Assembly (NCBI GenBank): GCA_012797175.1
Contig: JAAZPQ010000096.1
Coordinates: forward strand, 1 to 36,928
From: Bacillota bacterium
Lineage (GTDB): Bacteria > Bacillota > Dethiobacteria > DTU022
Length of the DNA: 36,928 nt
Reading direction: 5' to 3'
Part shown: piece by piece, positions 19,327 to 28,332 of the stretch
Layout of the letters: every line of letters begins with the position of its first letter
How positions within the stretch are numbered: the stretch's first letter is position 1
The notes under the pieces: generated by a model
Databases searched by the model: none
What the model saw: only the letters and a program-made list of their open reading frames with translations
Told to the model about the DNA's origin: nothing
Program-made: the position numbers and the translations under genes

Positions 19327-20181
19327 TTAGGTGGTCATGATGAGTTCAGCGATCACTGAAGCCACATCAGGGGTTAAAAGGCCTTTTTCTTTATCTTGTT
19401 CAAAAGAGGAGATGGAGTTTCGGTAGGTCTCTTCAATTTTTTCAGCAATTTTAAGGATCCCCAGATAGCTTTCTAAAACTTCTTCTGAGTCTATCTTTGT
19501 GGTTTGGGATATGTTGCCATGATGATTTTCGATTAGATAAGCAATCTCTGCTTTAACCCCAAACATCTGCGCGATTTCTGCTCCGACCGGGCCATGTTCA
19601 AGGTCACTGCTGGTAAAGATTAAGCCGAGATCATGCAAAAGGGCGGCAGCCCTGAGGGTAGCCAGATGATCTTCTAATTGATAAGCAGCGGCTAAAGAAA
19701 GGCAATTTTTTTCCACACGAACAGCATGACCGGGTCGATTCAGTTTTTTTTCACAATATTCATTTAACAAAACCAGTGCTTCTTTTATTTTATTCTCATT
19801 TTTTTGCTTGCGCGAGGTCAAATTTTTTGCCAGTAAGAACAGTTTTTTCAGATCGACAGGTTTGCTTAAAAATGCATCGACTCCTAATTGGTACGAACGC
19901 AGCAGGTTCTGTTCGTCGGGGAAGGCGCTGGTTACTATAATCGGCAGATTGAAGAGGCGTTCATCGTTCCTGATCTCTCCGGCAACTACAAAACCATTTT
20001 TCTCCGGAAGGCGAAGATCCAGAATAAGCAGATCATAGCTCTCGGACTGAACTTCTTTCAAGGCTTCACTGCCGTTATCTTTCCAGGTGACCAGCGCACC
20101 CTTGGCCGTTAGGTAATCTGTGATCAAGCGGGCGCTATTGGGATCATCTTCAGCAATTAAAACTTTTGTTCCTGGTTGCAT
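19327..20181 (-). CDS. Response regulator with N-terminal receiver and C-terminal HD-type domain
   Basis: KVLIAEDDPNSARLITDYL, DLLILDLRLPEKNG, VTSAFPDE, SKPVDLKKL receiver motifs; LRAAALLHDLGL and HGPVGAEIA..ENHHGN HD-like region. Confidence 0.85.
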   Translation of the reverse strand: MQPGTKVLIAEDDPNSARLITDYLTAKGALVTWKDNGSEALKEVQSESYDLLILDLRLPEKNGFVVAGEIRNDERLFNLPIIVTSAFPDEQNLLRSYQLGVDAFLSKPVDLKKLFLLAKNLTSRKQKNENKIKEALVLLNEYCEKKLNRPGHAVRVEKNCLSLAAAYQLEDHLATLRAAALLHDLGLIFTSSDLEHGPVGAEIAQMFGVKAEIAYLIENHHGNISQTTKIDSEEVLESYLGILKIAEKIEETYRNSISSFEQDKEKGLLTPDVASVIAELIMTT

Positions 20182-20218
20182 TATGTCCTCCTAATTAGTT
20201 CTCTTTGGTGACTTAAAC

Positions 20219-20611
20219 TCATTTCTTCGTAATATGATTTAAGATTTGTTGGAGCAAATTTCTCGTATCTATTGGTTTAGTGATAAACCCGTCACAGGAG
20301 GCCTTTTGGGCTTGCTGCCGGTCCTGGTCCATGGCATGGGCGGTTAAAATTATCACGGGGATATGCCTGGTTGCAGGATTATCTTTAATTATTTTGGTGA
20401 TGCTTAGTCCATTGATCCCTTTTAAAGAGATATCCATTAAAATCAGGTCCGGCTCTATTTTAGATAGTGCTTCAAAAGTAGTATCGTGATTCACGGCCTG
20501 GACAACCTGGAGGCCATACGCAGTTAAAAGGTCGGTTACCATCCGCATATGATCGGGGTTATCTTCAACTACCAGCACGGTCGGGGCAGATACTTTTCCC
20601 TGGTCTGCCAT
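20219..20611 (-). CDS. Stand-alone response regulator receiver domain
   Basis: TVLVVEDNPDHMRMVTDLL, LILMDISLKGINGL, VIILTAHAM, FITKPID. Confidence 0.92.
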   Translation of the reverse strand: MADQGKVSAPTVLVVEDNPDHMRMVTDLLTAYGLQVVQAVNHDTTFEALSKIEPDLILMDISLKGINGLSITKIIKDNPATRHIPVIILTAHAMDQDRQQAQKASCDGFITKPIDTRNLLQQILNHITKK

Positions 20612-20622
20612 TTCAGCACCTC

Positions 20623-22719
20623 CTAATTTGTTAGCTGCTTCGAAACCGGCAAGCTAAAAGAGACGGTTGTGCCTTTGCCTGCTTCACTTTCTAACTTAAT
20701 TTTTCCGTTATGGAGCTCCACCAGCTTTTTAGAAAGGGGCAGGCCTAGTCCTACTCCTTCAAACCTGCTTTCGTACAGAGATTCGGATTGGTAAAATTCT
20801 TCAAAGATATGATCCTGATGCTCTTTCTTAATACCGATGCCGTTATCGCTTACGCTGGTTATAACCTGCCCGTCTGTTAACCCGGTTTTTAGGGAGATCT
20901 GACCCCCGGGAGGGGTAAACTTATTGGCATTGGAGAGCAGATTATAGAGAACCTGTTTAATTCTAACCGGATCTGCATAAAGGGGAGGCAGATCCGGCTC
21001 GATCTGGATGGTCAGCGTCTGGTTTTTAGCATCTATTTGCGGTTTGATAATAGTTGTAATAGCGGAGATCAGCTCTTCAACGCTGAAGATCTTTTTATCC
21101 AAGGAGAGCTCACCTTGTTCCACGCGTGAAAGGTCCAGAATGTCACTAATGATCTGTAAAAGGTCTCTGGCGCTGTTTAAAATGATCTCCACGTAATCTT
21201 TCTGCGTCGGGTTAAGCTCACCGAAGATCTCGTCATAAAGCATTTCGGAAAAACCGATAACTGAATTTAACGGGGTGCGTAGCTCGTGGCTCATGTTGGC
21301 GAGAAATTTAGTTTTCATATTATCCAGCGCTTTCAGCTCTACAACTGCCTTTCGAAGCTCGCTGGTACGTTCTGCCACCTTTTTTTCCAGTAAGAGGTTA
21401 GAGGCCTGCAGCTCGTTGGTTAACTGATGCAACTTGTGGCGTTCAGCTTCCAGAGCCGTAAGATAATTTTCTGTCTCCTGTGACTTTTGGTAAATTGTTA
21501 TCGCCATCCGGTGTAAGTAGTGTTGAAGGCTGTTGATCTCTTGAATGCGAGAGGTGTTTTCACTTTCAAGTTCAAGTTTACGGAGCTGCTCCGGGGTGAT
21601 TGGCTCCTGGGCTTCGGCGATATTTTTTGTCAGCGAGGTTAAAGAGGCCAGCGGTTTGGAGAGCATCCGGCCCATAGACGATGCCACGGCCAGGGCGATT
21701 AATAAGCAAAACGCCAGGAAAAGCAGGATGGTAAAAAAAGTATCCCGCTTGACGGTAGCGAGCCCCTTTGCGCGAACGCCAACGCTTAATGCTCCGATAA
21801 TATCACCATTTGCGCTGGTAATCGGTTCGGAGGCGATCAGGTGGATCTCTCCTGGTTCTATTAGAACCTCTCCCGAATATCTCTGGCCCTGTTCGATTGC
21901 GCGAACCAGCTCTTTAGACTGGCGAGTTCCTGATAAAAACCACTGTGAAGATGACTCGATATTACTGACCACCCTGACGCCCTTGATGCCGATAGAGAGG
22001 TAGGAACCATTAATTTTATTGGAGTAATTAGTCGGGATCAGGTAGTTGTTGTTGACAATATCACCGGCGAGGAGGCAGCCGCGAATGGAACCGTCTTCGG
22101 ATACTACCGGAACGGCTACCGCCCGGACCAGGACCCAGGTGAATATCTTTTGATTATCTTCGATATAGTAATCGTCTTCGCCAACCTCGTAGGGGTTATC
22201 GTCCAGGTTAATTAAAAAATCATCTTTCGTCTGCAGGCCGGCATTGATAAAAAACTCTGCCGGCAGGACTTCGGAGCTATGAATAGCTTCCTTCCGGATC
22301 ATGCTGGCCGCGGCCAACTTATTCAGGGCAGAAGGGAGGTTTTCAGCGTGGAGGTTACCGGCTATAATATTTTCTTCCGGGCTAAGGGTAAACCAGAAAT
22401 CGATCTCCGGCTGATTGTTAATCAGCAAAATTGCTTCATCGTTATCGCTTCTGTGGTCGCTGAAGAGATAGCTGCTTTGGTCAAGCGAGGCCATCATCGA
22501 GAGTGTGTTCTCGGTTTTATGGAAAAAATTGTTATACTCTTGCCAGGCGACGACGAGGGAGCGATCAAGCAGGCTATTGATATGCTCGTCCAGATTGGAA
22601 AATATTATGAGGGTAGTTAAGATGGTTAACAGGCACATCAACAAGAAGAGAATTGAACATACCGAGGAGAAAAAGATGGTAAAAATAGAGCGCCCCTGGT
22701 TTTTTTTAATTCTGTTCAT
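20623..22719 (-). CDS. Membrane sensor histidine kinase (extracellular sensor, HAMP-like, HisKA, HATPase)
   Basis: N-terminal TM, long extracytoplasmic domain, second TM, KFLANMSHELRTPLNSVIGFSEML (H-box), LLSNANKFTPPGG (N-box), DNGIGIKKEHQDHIFEEF, GLGLPLSKKLVELHNGKI. Confidence 0.95.
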   Translation of the reverse strand: MNRIKKNQGRSIFTIFFSSVCSILFLLMCLLTILTTLIIFSNLDEHINSLLDRSLVVAWQEYNNFFHKTENTLSMMASLDQSSYLFSDHRSDNDEAILLINNQPEIDFWFTLSPEENIIAGNLHAENLPSALNKLAAASMIRKEAIHSSEVLPAEFFINAGLQTKDDFLINLDDNPYEVGEDDYYIEDNQKIFTWVLVRAVAVPVVSEDGSIRGCLLAGDIVNNNYLIPTNYSNKINGSYLSIGIKGVRVVSNIESSSQWFLSGTRQSKELVRAIEQGQRYSGEVLIEPGEIHLIASEPITSANGDIIGALSVGVRAKGLATVKRDTFFTILLFLAFCLLIALAVASSMGRMLSKPLASLTSLTKNIAEAQEPITPEQLRKLELESENTSRIQEINSLQHYLHRMAITIYQKSQETENYLTALEAERHKLHQLTNELQASNLLLEKKVAERTSELRKAVVELKALDNMKTKFLANMSHELRTPLNSVIGFSEMLYDEIFGELNPTQKDYVEIILNSARDLLQIISDILDLSRVEQGELSLDKKIFSVEELISAITTIIKPQIDAKNQTLTIQIEPDLPPLYADPVRIKQVLYNLLSNANKFTPPGGQISLKTGLTDGQVITSVSDNGIGIKKEHQDHIFEEFYQSESLYESRFEGVGLGLPLSKKLVELHNGKIKLESEAGKGTTVSFSLPVSKQLTN

Positions 22720-23347
22720 CGCTCTGGATCAACCCCTTGTCAAAGGCGAAAAGCGCCGCTTCAGTACGGTTTTCTACCCCTAATTTTCGTAGAATATTAG
22801 AGACGTGTGTTTTAACGGTATTCATGCTAATAAACATTTTTGAGGCGATATCCTGGTTTGAGAAACCCTGCCCAATCAGGCATAAAACATTGATCTCTTG
22901 ACGGGTCAGACCGTAGTGCTCTTGTATTCTAAGGGTCTTCTCTGGAATGGTCGGTGCAGATTGCTCTTTTCCGGATGGTATAGTTAATGGCAATCCGTAG
23001 ATAGCTGTAATTAAATCAAGAAAATATTTTATTTTAGCCGGGTCTGAGGTCCGTCCGCCAACGAGGAAAAGATTCTGATTGTCTTGTTTAATGTCTGTCC
23101 GGTAAGCAAAAGCATGCAACTTTTTATGACAGCAGATCAGTGCGGGAGCAGCCTCTTTTTGGGCCAGTTCAAGCTTACGGGAGATGAAATGATGACACTC
23201 TTTATTGTAGCTTTCCATCAGGCAGGGCTGCGGTAGTCCCGAGGGGATAGTGACCTCCTGCAGTTTATGATCATATAAGATCAGGCATAGACCTGTTTTT
23301 TCTGAAAGCTGATCTTGGACAGCCTGTAACTTAATTAGCAAATTCAA
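22706..23347 (-). CDS. LuxR-family transcriptional regulator with N-terminal PocR-like sensory domain
   Basis: C-terminal HTH LTRQEINVLCLIGQGFSNQDIASKMFISMNTVKTHVSNILRKLGVENRTEAALFA; N-terminal about 130 aa with SEKTGLCLILYDHKLQEVTIPSG..C..CHH..CCHKKLHAFAYRTD..LFLVGGRT resembles PocR domains. Confidence 0.85.
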   Translation of the reverse strand: MNLLIKLQAVQDQLSEKTGLCLILYDHKLQEVTIPSGLPQPCLMESYNKECHHFISRKLELAQKEAAPALICCHKKLHAFAYRTDIKQDNQNLFLVGGRTSDPAKIKYFLDLITAIYGLPLTIPSGKEQSAPTIPEKTLRIQEHYGLTRQEINVLCLIGQGFSNQDIASKMFISMNTVKTHVSNILRKLGVENRTEAALFAFDKGLIQSDEQN

Positions 23348-23377
23348 ATATTACCAGCGCCTCCCCTGTTACCTAGT

Positions 23378-23417
23378 GCTGTATTCAATTTAACCTATTA
23401 GCTGTATTCACTTTAAA
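23378..23417. repeat. Imperfect direct repeat (candidate operator) in divergent intergenic region
   Basis: GCTGTATTCAATTTAAC (23378-23394) and GCTGTATTCACTTTAAA (23401-23417), near-identical with 23-bp periodicity. Confidence 0.55.
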
Positions 23418-23742
23418 CTGATGAAATCCTTTTACACCATTTAAATTGGAAATTTTAATTATGACCTTCTTTTCTGAACTGTTCTCATACTTTAGTATTA
23501 CTATTGAGCATTTAGTCTTAAAAATCACTCTGGATTCAACCGGTTAGGCAATATTCTAAGGTAATAACAATTGCTACAATGACATCAGGTAAAAGAAGTT
23601 CGTTACATGTTTAGGCAATCTCCAACAAAGGAGGGATAACCGGCCGAGTTAATATTATCGATGGCGGCAAGGAAGCTGATATTTCCTGCTTAAATGAAAG
23701 TGCTGTTTTGGAGGTACCTAGAAATGAGAAGGAGGAGATCCA

Positions 23743-26454
23743 GTGTCTAAAACGTTAGCCGACATTTTGCAAGAGAAAGGTATCCCGATTAGTTTTGAGT
23801 ACGGGGGTAAATCCCCGGATGAGATGGTAAGCCGTGAAATTCAGAAAGAACCGACACCCAGGGCGAAAAAGATGAGAGACCTTTATTTTGACACGCTTTC
23901 TTCCGCAACGGTTGAGTTTCCCTACTGGTATACCCGGAAGTACGAAGAGCTCGAGCATGAGATCCCGGTAGTCCGCCGGGCAGAAGCGCTCAAGTGTGCC
24001 TTTTCGCATCTTACCCCCACGATCTGGCCGGGGGAACTGCTGGTAATGGGTAAGACACGCTACTACCGGGGCTCTTTCCCGCTGCCCTGGCTTTCTGAAG
24101 GTTACTTTATGGCCCGGGAAGATGAGTTATATCAATCGGCCTTGGCCAAAGGCGGCGCCAGTGCGGACGAGGTCACCAAGTGGGGGGCCGGCGGGGGCAA
24201 CGTGACCGAGGACTTTGGCAATGTTGTCTCTATCGCTGGCAAATTTGGGATCCGTAATGAAGAGGTCCCTGCCCTGTTGAGGCTGGCCCGGTCCTGGGTT
24301 GGCAAATCAGTAGATGATCTGAGTAATAAATATGAGCGGCTGGTTCCAGAATACGAAATAAAAGAAAACATCATGAGAAGCGTTATCTGCATGTTTGACT
24401 CCGGATATACCCTACCTCAGGGCCGCGAAGTAACCAATTACTATTATCCGCTGCAGTATGGGTTCGGTGGGATCATTGATATCGCCAAGGAAAAAATAGA
24501 CGAGGTAGCCGGCGAGGCAGATGGAGACGGCATTATCGGTATGGATCGCCTCTACTTTTACCAGGCGGTAATCACTGTGCTGGAGGGGATTCAGAACTGG
24601 ATTCTTAATTATGCCAAAGAGGCGCGCCGGTTGGCTGGTCTTACCGACGATGCGGCTCAGAAAAAAGAATATGAAGATATTGCCGAGCGGCTCGAGTGGA
24701 TCTCTACCAATCCACCGCGTACCTTCCGCGAAGCGCTGCAGTTGACTTACACCACTCACATTGCGATCTTGAATGAAGATGCCATCTCCGGTCTTTCTCC
24801 GGGAAGGTTAGGGCAGGTTCTCTATCCTTTCTGGGAACAGGATATGGAAGCGGGTCGTATTACCGAGGCCGAGACGCTTGAGCTGTTGGAATGTCACCGG
24901 GTAAAGTTTACCTGCATTGACTGCTTCGCTTCGGCGGGCGTTGTCGGTGGGGTTCTCTCCGGTAACACCTTCAATAACCTCAGCATGGGTGGCTTGACCA
25001 AGGATGGGCAGCCGGCAACTAACGGCTTGGAGATGCTGATTCTCGAAGCGGCGATGACCTGTGAAACACCCCAGCCGACACTTTCAGTCCTTTATGATGA
25101 TAAACTTCCCGAAGATTTTCTGCTAAAGGCGGTTGAGTGTAACAAGACTGGAACCGGATACCCTGCCTGGATGAACTTCCGTGGTGGGGTGGAATTTATC
25201 CACGATCAGTATCAAGATGAGGGGATGACTCTCGAGGAAGCCCGGGCCTGGGCCATTGGTGGTTGCCTGGAGACTTCACCCGGGGCCTGGCATGAGCTGA
25301 CCTTAAACGGCAAAAAATATTCAATTCCCGGAGGAGCCGGTCAGCCGACCAGTGTCGGGGTCCACTTTATATCAAACCCCAAGGTGCTCGAGTGTGTTCT
25401 CTTCAACGGGCATGATCACCGGACCGGGATCCAGGTCTATCCGAAGCATAATAAGAAACTGGAGACCTATGAAGAACTCTGGGAAGTCTACAAAGAGTAT
25501 TATGAATTGACCGTGGATGCTCTGTGCAAGTGCAACAATATTCAGCACGATATCTGGCGCAAGCAGAATATGGGAGTCTTCCATTCCATGCTTAAGCCCG
25601 ATTGCCTGGACAAGGGGCATCATATCGGCAACCTGGGCTACCGCTACAACGCCACCTATAATGTGGAAAGTTGCGGTACCGCGAACATGGTAAACTCTCT
25701 TGCAGCGCTGAAAAAACTGGTCTACGATGAGGAAAAGTATACCCTTGATGAAATGAAAGAGGCTATTCTCGCCAACTTTGGCTTTAAGACTGCAGAAGAG
25801 ATCGGCAGCTACTCGCTTGGTCTTCAGGAGAAGAAAGCTGGCGGTGAAGAGTTCGATGAAATTCATAGCGACTGCCTGATGGCGCCGAAGCATGGCAATG
25901 CCGACCCGTATGTTGATGCGATTCTAAAAGACTACGAAGACTGGTTCTGCAAGATGTGCCGGGATTATTACTCCTTGTATGCCAGGCCGCTTTATGCTTG
26001 CCAGATTTCGGTTTCGACACACGGACCGCAGGGCGCGTCTACCCTGGCTACACCAGATGGACGTCTGGCCGGGACCACGTTTGCCGATGCTTCCATGTCT
26101 GCTTATCCGGGCACGGACCGGAACGGTCCCTATGCCCTGTTCAGCTCTGCGACCTGCTGGGACCATTCGCAATCTCAGAACTCGCAGATGAATTTAAAAG
26201 TTCACCCCAGTGCTATCAAGGGCCTCGAAGGTTCACGGAAGCTGCTTGATCTAACCCGCTCGTACATGCGTAATGGTGGTTTCCACATTCAGTACAACAT
26301 TGTGGACTCTAAGGTATTAAAAGATGCCCAGAAACATCCAGAGAACTACCGGGATCTGCTGGTCAGGGTGGCTGGCTTTACCCAGTACTGGGTTGAGTTG
26401 GGCAAGCATATCCAGGATGAAGTTATCTCCCGTACCGAGTATGAAGCTATCTAG
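23743..26454 (+). CDS. hpdB: Glycyl radical enzyme, 4-hydroxyphenylacetate/arylacetate decarboxylase large subunit (HpdB-like)
   Basis: 903 aa; GTG start with [19 protein letters not shown] (Cys508, Glu510), GVHF (His541), YNVESCG (Glu642), RVAGFTQYW (Gly878 radical site). These sit at a constant +5 offset from C503/E505/H536/E637/G873 of the C. scatologenes enzyme (numbering recalled from literature). Confidence 0.9.
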   Translation: MSKTLADILQEKGIPISFEYGGKSPDEMVSREIQKEPTPRAKKMRDLYFDTLSSATVEFPYWYTRKYEELEHEIPVVRRAEALKCAFSHLTPTIWPGELLVMGKTRYYRGSFPLPWLSEGYFMAREDELYQSALAKGGASADEVTKWGAGGGNVTEDFGNVVSIAGKFGIRNEEVPALLRLARSWVGKSVDDLSNKYERLVPEYEIKENIMRSVICMFDSGYTLPQGREVTNYYYPLQYGFGGIIDIAKEKIDEVAGEADGDGIIGMDRLYFYQAVITVLEGIQNWILNYAKEARRLAGLTDDAAQKKEYEDIAERLEWISTNPPRTFREALQLTYTTHIAILNEDAISGLSPGRLGQVLYPFWEQDMEAGRITEAETLELLECHRVKFTCIDCFASAGVVGGVLSGNTFNNLSMGGLTKDGQPATNGLEMLILEAAMTCETPQPTLSVLYDDKLPEDFLLKAVECNKTGTGYPAWMNFRGGVEFIHDQYQDEGMTLEEARAWAIGGCLETSPGAWHELTLNGKKYSIPGGAGQPTSVGVHFISNPKVLECVLFNGHDHRTGIQVYPKHNKKLETYEELWEVYKEYYELTVDALCKCNNIQHDIWRKQNMGVFHSMLKPDCLDKGHHIGNLGYRYNATYNVESCGTANMVNSLAALKKLVYDEEKYTLDEMKEAILANFGFKTAEEIGSYSLGLQEKKAGGEEFDEIHSDCLMAPKHGNADPYVDAILKDYEDWFCKMCRDYYSLYARPLYACQISVSTHGPQGASTLATPDGRLAGTTFADASMSAYPGTDRNGPYALFSSATCWDHSQSQNSQMNLKVHPSAIKGLEGSRKLLDLTRSYMRNGGFHIQYNIVDSKVLKDAQKHPENYRDLLVRVAGFTQYWVELGKHIQDEVISRTEYEAI

Positions 26455-26468
26455 GAAGATTACTAAGC

Positions 26469-26500
26469 CCTGGTTGGCTGCAATATTGCAGCCAACCAGG
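26469..26500. repeat. 32-nt perfect palindrome between hpdB and hpdC
   Basis: CCTGGTTGGCTGCAATATTGCAGCCAACCAGG is its own reverse complement; no T-run follows. Confidence 0.95.
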
Positions 26501-26573
26501 ATTAGTATGAAGCAACCCGAGATGCATTTAAAGCTCGTGAACGGAGCGAAAAAAGGAAAGGAGCGGAACTGTT

Positions 26574-26849
26574 TTGGCTAAAGAAGTAGAAGGTTTAAAG
26601 CATAGCGATTGCCGGAACTTTATCCCCGTTGATGTTGCTAAGGGAATCTGCGGAGCAAGAAATGAGAAAGTGTTAATCGATACACCGGTCTGTGAAAAGT
26701 TTGCGACCTTGCCAAAATGTAAAAATTGCGCTTGTTTCACTGAGAACGGCGATGAAGGTTTTGGCGTCTGCAAAGCAGATGATAAAATGGAACCCTGGAC
26801 CTTTGCCGAGCTTCACGCGGTTACCTGCGAAATGTATCGGGACAAGTAG
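26574..26849 (+). CDS. hpdC: 4-hydroxyphenylacetate decarboxylase small subunit (HpdC-like, two FeS clusters)
   Basis: 91 aa, TTG start. KHSDC (His10, Cys13), GIC (Cys26), VC (Cys40), CKNC (Cys49, Cys52), VC (Cys66), TC (Cys85) match the HpdC His-Cys3 plus Cys4 ligand pattern. Confidence 0.92.
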   Translation: MAKEVEGLKHSDCRNFIPVDVAKGICGARNEKVLIDTPVCEKFATLPKCKNCACFTENGDEGFGVCKADDKMEPWTFAELHAVTCEMYRDK

Positions 26850-26869
26850 ACGAGTAGGAGGAAGTAGAA

Positions 26870-26911
26870 CCGTTGAAAGGGTACTGTAACCGCTCAGCAC
26901 CCTTTCAACGG
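26870..26911. repeat. Inverted repeat (attenuator/processing hairpin candidate) between hpdC and MFS gene
   Basis: CCGTTGAAAGGGT (26870-26882) / ACCCTTTCAACGG (26899-26911), perfect 13-bp stem, 16-nt loop. Confidence 0.8.
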
Positions 26912-26977
26912 GTTAAATTTATTTGAACCGTTAAATTCTAAATCTTATCTATTTTAAATTTAAAGGAGGAAGCGGAT

Positions 26978-28252
26978 ATGGCAAACTCTAAAGGCAAAAA
27001 CTTGGGTTACCAAGTAGTTCTTGCCTCCTGGCTGGCCGTATTCTGTCTCTTTGGTTACAGGGCAACTTTCTCGGTTCTGTTAGGGCCGATGCAGGAAAGT
27101 ATGGGCTGGACGGTGGCCCAAACTTCATTGGGTTATTCTTTAATGATGGTGGTTTATGCGATCACCGCGTTTTTCAGCGGAATGATTATCGATAAATGGG
27201 GCACGCGGCCTGCTTATGCCCTCGGTGCTGTATTTTGCGCTCTCGGTTTCTTTGTAACCAGCCAGGTCGAAAGTTACTATACCTACTTGGCGGTTTATGC
27301 AATTCTAGCGGGCATAGGAACGGGGATGCTTTGGGTTTCTTCGACGGTTTCAGTTCGCAAATGGTATGTCGGCGACCAGTATGGAACAATGTGGGGCCTG
27401 GCTTTTATGGGAGCCCCGGTAGCCCAGGTTGTTCTAAGCCTCGGTGTCAAAAGTATTCTTTTAACTACCGATTGGCGCCAGGCGATGCGGGGTTTAGCGC
27501 TGGTCGTCTTTGTGGCGCTGGTTGTGGCGGCGCTCCTTGCCAAGAAAAATCCGGAAGAGTACGGTTTAAAGCCATTTGGTTTGGCGTCGGTTGAGGGGGA
27601 TGAGCCAGAAGAAGAGGAATATATCTGGTCGGTCAAAGAGGCATTTAAGACCTACGCGATTTGGGGCTCTATCCTGGCCTTCTTAACCAGCATGATCGGG
27701 GAGTTTCTCATCTGGACTCAGGTGGTGATGTTCTGGGTTACAGATGTTAATTTAACCTTGAATACAGCCACCAACCTCTACGTGGCTATCGGTATTGCCG
27801 GTATCTTCACGATGCCTTTGATGGGCATAGTAGCTGATAAGGTAGTAGTAAAGTCTAGTTCTGAGCCGGAAGGCAGAAAAAAGGTCCTTGTGTTTGCTCC
27901 TGTTTGTGGTATTCTCGCCTGTATTCTTTTACTTCTGACCGGAAAATCCCTTGTTATCGGAGTGGTCTCCTGTATTATGTTTGCGATATACTGGGCCATC
28001 GAACCCGGCGGGGTGGCCGGTTATGCAGGCTCTGTTTATGGTCGTATCTCACTCGGTAAGATCTGGGGCCTGGCAACGTTAATAGTTATGGGTATTGGCC
28101 CGGCGCTGGGCAGCTTTGTGGGCGGTTACCTCTATGATGTTTCTGGCAGTTACTTTAATTCGGTTATCTTTGCCTTATGTGCTTTTGCAGCCTCTGCGGT
28201 GTTTGCCTATTTCCTACCGCATTCAGTTGCGCCACCGACGGATAGTAATTAA
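26978..28252 (+). CDS. MFS transporter (OFA/monocarboxylate-like)
   Basis: 424 aa, 12 TM; GPMQESMGWTVAQTSLGYSLMMVVYAITAFFSGMIIDKWGTRPAY, SVRKWYVGDQYGTMWGLAFMG; AAAGGAGGAAG SD upstream of ATG. Confidence 0.9.
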   Translation: MANSKGKNLGYQVVLASWLAVFCLFGYRATFSVLLGPMQESMGWTVAQTSLGYSLMMVVYAITAFFSGMIIDKWGTRPAYALGAVFCALGFFVTSQVESYYTYLAVYAILAGIGTGMLWVSSTVSVRKWYVGDQYGTMWGLAFMGAPVAQVVLSLGVKSILLTTDWRQAMRGLALVVFVALVVAALLAKKNPEEYGLKPFGLASVEGDEPEEEEYIWSVKEAFKTYAIWGSILAFLTSMIGEFLIWTQVVMFWVTDVNLTLNTATNLYVAIGIAGIFTMPLMGIVADKVVVKSSSEPEGRKKVLVFAPVCGILACILLLLTGKSLVIGVVSCIMFAIYWAIEPGGVAGYAGSVYGRISLGKIWGLATLIVMGIGPALGSFVGGYLYDVSGSYFNSVIFALCAFAASAVFAYFLPHSVAPPTDSN

Positions 28253-28332
28253 CACAAAAATGCAAAGTGCTATGATTTGAGATGGATGACAAAACTTCAA
28301 TTATCTATCAACAAAGGAGGCGAAGCAGGTAG

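Noticed and set aside
23341-23742. Possible CodY box (AATTTTCWGAAAATT) upstream of hpdB
   Set aside because: The AT-rich TTAAATTGGAAATTTTAATT has only partial similarity; too many mismatches to claim.
25372-26172. Antisense ORFs (173, 78, 82 aa) within hpdB
   Set aside because: They overlap the catalytic region of a clear GRE; no independent promoter, SD or domain evidence.
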